8,955 nucleotides of DNA, taken from contig JAHDBO010000070.1 in the NCBI GenBank assembly GCA_020630355.1, positions 1 to 8,955 of the forward strand, written 5' to 3'. Positions 6,700 to 8,955 of the stretch are shown here, one piece after another. Numbering within the stretch: position 1 is the stretch's first letter; every line of letters begins with the position of its first letter. The position numbers were made by a program, and so were the translations under genes. Source of the DNA: Saprospiraceae bacterium (GTDB lineage Bacteria > Bacteroidota > Bacteroidia > Chitinophagales > Saprospiraceae). Under the pieces are notes generated by a model that had not been told where the DNA came from, did no database searches, and saw nothing but the letters and a program-made list of their open reading frames with translations.

Positions 6700-6734
6700 C
6701 CGACTGCTGACTGCCGACTGCCGACTGCCGACTG
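6700..6734 (+). repeat. Heptamer tandem repeat CCGACTG, five copies
   Basis: Five consecutive copies of CCGACTG are present, the second altered to CTGACTG. The array lies between the terminator at 6581-6618 and the start of the DUF4412-like gene. Nothing else is evident in the remaining DNA between 6645 and 6842, apart from a small TTCAC-GAAA-GTGAA hairpin at 6780-6793. Confidence 0.9.
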
Positions 6735-6842
6735 CACCCTCTCTTTTAGAAATAATATTGAAAATAAATACAACCACAGTTCACGAAAGTGAAACAGGAA
6801 GTACTAAAGAATGTATTTAAAACCATTATAATTTCTAGAACC

Positions 6843-7781
6843 ATGAAATACCTCATTGCAATTTTATTTTCGATGACATTATTTATCAACCCTGCTGAAG
6901 CGCAATTGGGTGGATTATTCAAAAAACAAAAAGAGCGTGCTGCTCAACGGGCAAAGGACAGAGCCAACCAAGAAGTCGATAATGAAACCGATAAAGCCGT
7001 GGATAAGGCCTACGATTCCGTCAAAAAAGGTCTGAAAGGTTTGTTTGGTAAAAAAGATAAGGAGGAAAACAAGGAAACAGAAACCACCGAAGAGGAACAA
7101 GTCGAGGAAATGATAGAAGAAATCCTAGAAGAAGAGATAGAGGATAAAGAAGACGAAGTGCTTGTATCTAGTGAAATAGACTACAGCCCTAGCCCCTATG
7201 TTTGTTCTTTTGATGTGGAAATGGAGCTATACAAAAAGGGAAAGTTAAGGAAGAACGGTAAAATCACCAATAGTTTCGTCCTAGACAAAGACAAATCAAT
7301 GTTGGCCGTACAAACAGGAGAAACGACCTCCAAATTCTTTTTCTTCGCTGCCAAAAAAAGAATCTATATGTACCCAGGCTCTGGGGATATGTTGATTTCT
7401 TCAAAGCCAATGAAAGTAAAATTTGGTGCAGGCAATGAAGATGCTTATCAAATCACAAAGACGACGGATTTCAAAGCTATAGATGGGCGTAATTGTAGAA
7501 AATATATCGTCGAGGCTAAAGACTATACAACCAACGCTTGGATAGATGAATCTGTTGATGTGGATTTCACTAAATTGATGTCCAATTTTGGTTTCAAATA
7601 TGATATAAAAAACAGTCCTTTTGGCAGTCAAGCAGGCGAGGTACAGGGTATTCCTGTCCTAGCGGAAACCATCTCTAAAAACGGAAAGGAAAAAACCATC
7701 GTCCACTACAAAAATTACATTTTTGACGATATCGACCGCTCGGTATTTGATATTAGCGGCTATAAAGTCTTTGGATTGTAA
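6843..7781 (+). CDS. Secreted DUF4412-like protein with charged N-terminal segment
   Basis: This 312-aa protein has a Sec signal peptide (MKYLIAILFSMTLFINPAEA) with likely cleavage before Q21. The reading frame extends upstream to a GTG at 6789, but ATG 6843 places the signal peptide at the N-terminus and is preferred. After the signal, residues 27-72 are rich in Lys, Arg and Ala (KKQKERAAQRAKDR), then 73-105 are strongly acidic (TEEEQVEEMIEEILEEE). Both look helical or disordered. The C-terminal part (about 111-312) resembles DUF4412 proteins of Bacteroidota: a beta-rich secreted domain with FDVEMELYKKGK, KRIYMYPGSGDML, IDGRNCRKYIVEAKDY and NAWIDESVDVD. The function of that family is not known to me. 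It is separated from the signalling locus by a terminator and repeats, and looks monocistronic. The DUF4412 assignment is from memory of the pattern. Confidence 0.8.
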   Translation: MKYLIAILFSMTLFINPAEAQLGGLFKKQKERAAQRAKDRANQEVDNETDKAVDKAYDSVKKGLKGLFGKKDKEENKETETTEEEQVEEMIEEILEEEIEDKEDEVLVSSEIDYSPSPYVCSFDVEMELYKKGKLRKNGKITNSFVLDKDKSMLAVQTGETTSKFFFFAAKKRIYMYPGSGDMLISSKPMKVKFGAGNEDAYQITKTTDFKAIDGRNCRKYIVEAKDYTTNAWIDESVDVDFTKLMSNFGFKYDIKNSPFGSQAGEVQGIPVLAETISKNGKEKTIVHYKNYIFDDIDRSVFDISGYKVFGL

Positions 7782-7802
7782 CCTAAAAAAATAAGTGAGA
7801 GG

Positions 7803-7839
7803 AACCGTCTTAAGCAACTTTGCTTTTGGCGGTTTTTTT
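7803..7839 (+). terminator. Rho-independent terminator of the DUF4412-like gene
   Basis: AACCGTC (7803-7809) pairs with GGCGGTT (7828-7834) with one G-U pair. An inner AAGCA/TGCTT pairing stabilises the loop. A run of seven T occupies 7833-7839. The hairpin overlaps the last codons and stop of the convergent glycosyltransferase gene. Confidence 0.8.
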
Positions 7840-8562
7840 GTACGAATTGAAAAAGCTCTTCCATCGCATCACTAGGACTCCCAAAATCGCTTCATGGACG
7901 ATACTCAAGTTCATTTTAGAAACACCTTCTTCTCGGTCACGGAAAGTTATCGGTACTTCTTTAATTTCAAACCCTAGCGTGTAAGCCGCAAATTTCATCT
8001 GTATCTGAAAAGCATAACCAACGAAGGTGATTTTTTGGAAGTCGATTTGTTCCAATACTTTTCTGCGGTAGCATTTGAATCCAGCCGTAGGGTCTTTGAC
8101 AGGCATCCAAGTAATCATCCGCACGTAAAAGGAGGCTCCTCTCGAAAGAAATAATCGGTCGAAAGGCCAATTTTCAACTTTTCCGCCCTTGGTGTAGCGA
8201 GAACCAACTGCCACATCTGCGCCTTGACTGGCACAAGCATCGTAGAGCCGTTCCAAATCAAAAGGACTGTGCGAAAAATCAGCATCCATCTCGAAGAGAT
8301 ATTCATAGCCTTGTTGCAAACCCCAAGAAAAGCCATGCAAATAAGCTGTACCAAGTCCTTGTTTGCCCGTCCGTTCTTCTATATGTAATTGCCCTGGAAA
8401 GGCCTTTTGCATCCGCCTAACAATATCGGCAGTGCCATCGGGAGAGCCGTCGTCCACAATAAGGATGTGGAAGCGTTTTTTTAGAGAGAAGACCGCTTTG
8501 ATGATTTTTTCGACGTTCTCTTTCTCGTTGTAGGTTGGTATTATAACGATACTATCCGACAA
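7810..8562 (-). CDS. Family 2 glycosyltransferase, polyprenol-phosphate mannose synthase type
   Basis: It probably transfers a sugar, typically mannose, from a nucleotide donor to a polyprenyl phosphate at the cytoplasmic face of the membrane. Motifs, numbered from the TTG at 8583: IIPTYNE (14-20), VDDGSPDGT (43-51), GLGTAYLHGF (76-85), the metal- and donor-binding DAD (100-102) in EMDADFSHSP, VGSRYTKGG (126-134), DPTAGFKCYRR (164-174), GYAFQIQMKF (189-198) and ITFRDREEGVSKMN. There is no C-terminal membrane region, so it is of the soluble Dpm1-like class. No ATG is available near the N-terminus. TTG 8562 gives MSDSIVIIPTYNE (250 aa), the typical family start. TTG 8583 gives 257 aa but lies inside a promoter-like box. 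The exact sugar cannot be read from sequence. The gene is convergent with the DUF4412-like gene and shows no link to the signalling locus. Confidence 0.88.
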   Translation of the reverse strand: MSDSIVIIPTYNEKENVEKIIKAVFSLKKRFHILIVDDGSPDGTADIVRRMQKAFPGQLHIEERTGKQGLGTAYLHGFSWGLQQGYEYLFEMDADFSHSPFDLERLYDACASQGADVAVGSRYTKGGKVENWPFDRLFLSRGASFYVRMITWMPVKDPTAGFKCYRRKVLEQIDFQKITFVGYAFQIQMKFAAYTLGFEIKEVPITFRDREEGVSKMNLSIVHEAILGVLVMRWKSFFNSYKKTAKSKVA

Positions 8563-8580
8563 ATTCTTTGGTTTTAATAG

Positions 8581-8588
8581 CAAATATA
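8581..8588 (-). promoter_or_regulatory. Possible Bacteroidota -7 promoter box for the glycosyltransferase
   Basis: On the minus strand TATATTTG matches the Bacteroidota -7 consensus TAnnTTTG. I find no convincing TTTG -33 box at the usual distance. If it is real, transcription starts near 8574 and the TTG at 8583 would be outside the message, favouring TTG 8562. Confidence 0.3.
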
Positions 8589-8891
8589 TCAGAGATAACG
8601 ATTAAAGAATAATTAAAGCCAAGGAATCAGATGAAATAATTTAAAATATGGACAAATTTATCGGATGTTTTTGATGAACGACTATCGTTAAAACCTCTAA
8701 GACGTTAATTTTTTATAAAATTGAACTCAAAAAATAAAGTAAAAATCGATAACTCGTTGTATATATACACGATATTTGCGGGTGCAAATAAAATGGTAAA
8801 TGATACATTTTGTAGTATTTCATTGCAGGAGTAGACTGTTTTCCATTGCTTAGAAACATACAGAATAAATACAATCAAACTACACAGATAT
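8589..8891. other. AT-rich intergenic region without a recognisable gene
   Basis: I see no supportable coding region or structural RNA here. The longest minus-strand reading frame starting with ATG, in the middle of this stretch, is about 31 codons and has no recognisable features. A perfect 12-bp palindrome, TGTATATATACA, lies at 8758-8769. AACGA-CTA-TCGTT forms a small hairpin near 8680-8692. Neither is followed by a T-run. Confidence 0.5.
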
Positions 8892-8955
8892 TAGTCATTG
8901 TTCTATTTTCGATTTCAACATCAGCAATAGGCTAAAAAAGATTGATTTTCAATCT
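8892..8955 (+). repeat. Dispersed 64-nt repeat, copy B (reaches the window edge)
   Basis: Ungapped alignment to 4384-4447 gives 52 of 64 identical bases. The right end is a perfect hairpin, AGATTGA-TTT-TCAATCT (8939-8955), only partly kept in copy A. The window ends here, so the true right boundary is unknown. Copy B lies 330 nt from the nearest visible start codon, unlike copy A. Confidence 0.6.

Noticed and set aside
6617..6734. CRISPR array
   Set aside because: The units are 7 bp and contiguous without spacers. These are simple tandem repeats.
6610..6792. 60-codon reading frame on the plus strand
   Set aside because: Its sequence is a translation of the two heptamer arrays (repeated LPTADC). 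It has no independent coding features and is most likely spurious.
8672..8821. Short minus-strand reading frame of about 31 codons starting with ATG in the right intergenic region
   Set aside because: There is no start context, no recognisable motif and AT-rich low-complexity composition. It is consistent with chance.

Overview
The window looks like chromosomal DNA from a member of the Bacteroidota. The evidence is a FecR-type anti-sigma protein next to a TonB-dependent receptor with an STN signalling domain and a carboxypeptidase-like N-terminal domain, several small lipoproteins, A-rich start regions with no Shine-Dalgarno sequence, and heptamer tandem repeats between genes. The class (for example Saprospiria, Cytophagia or Flavobacteriia) cannot be settled from this sequence alone.

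Left two thirds (58-5666, all minus strand): a cell-surface signalling locus. In the direction of transcription it runs ECF sigma factor (5082-5666), metallopeptidase-like lipoprotein 2 (4560-5033), metallopeptidase-like lipoprotein 1 (3894-4364), FecR anti-sigma protein (2725-3723), then a TonB-dependent receptor (58-2712). The sigma, FecR and receptor trio is a well-known arrangement: the receptor's STN domain touches the periplasmic end of FecR, and FecR controls the sigma factor. The unusual part is a tandem pair of small, related lipoproteins with an HExxH zinc motif lying between the sigma factor and its anti-sigma partner. FecR and the receptor are only 12 nt apart. The receptor has no usable ATG and appears to start at TTG.

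Centre (5667-6620): a divergent promoter region, then a plus-strand lipoprotein (5851-6546) made of two copies of one uncharacterised domain, each bracketed by cysteines, ending in a strong terminator. A bipartite motif (AAGTGAGTACAAAA, then GG[T/A]CTT, with the same 14 nt between GTAC and GG) lies upstream of both this lipoprotein and lipoprotein 2, in the same orientation relative to each gene. It is a candidate target of the local sigma factor and would tie the divergent lipoprotein to the locus.

Right third (6617-8955): two arrays of 7-bp tandem repeats, a secreted DUF4412-like protein (6843-7781, plus), a terminator between convergent genes, a family 2 glycosyltransferase of the polyprenol-phosphate mannose synthase type (7810-8562, minus), and about 370 nt of AT-rich DNA without a gene. 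The last 64 nt of the window repeat, with about 81% identity, a sequence just upstream of lipoprotein 1.

Working model (inference): an outer-membrane receptor senses a substrate and signals through FecR to the sigma factor, which switches on surface lipoproteins, including the putative peptidase pair and the duplicated-domain lipoprotein. The substrate is not indicated by the sequence.
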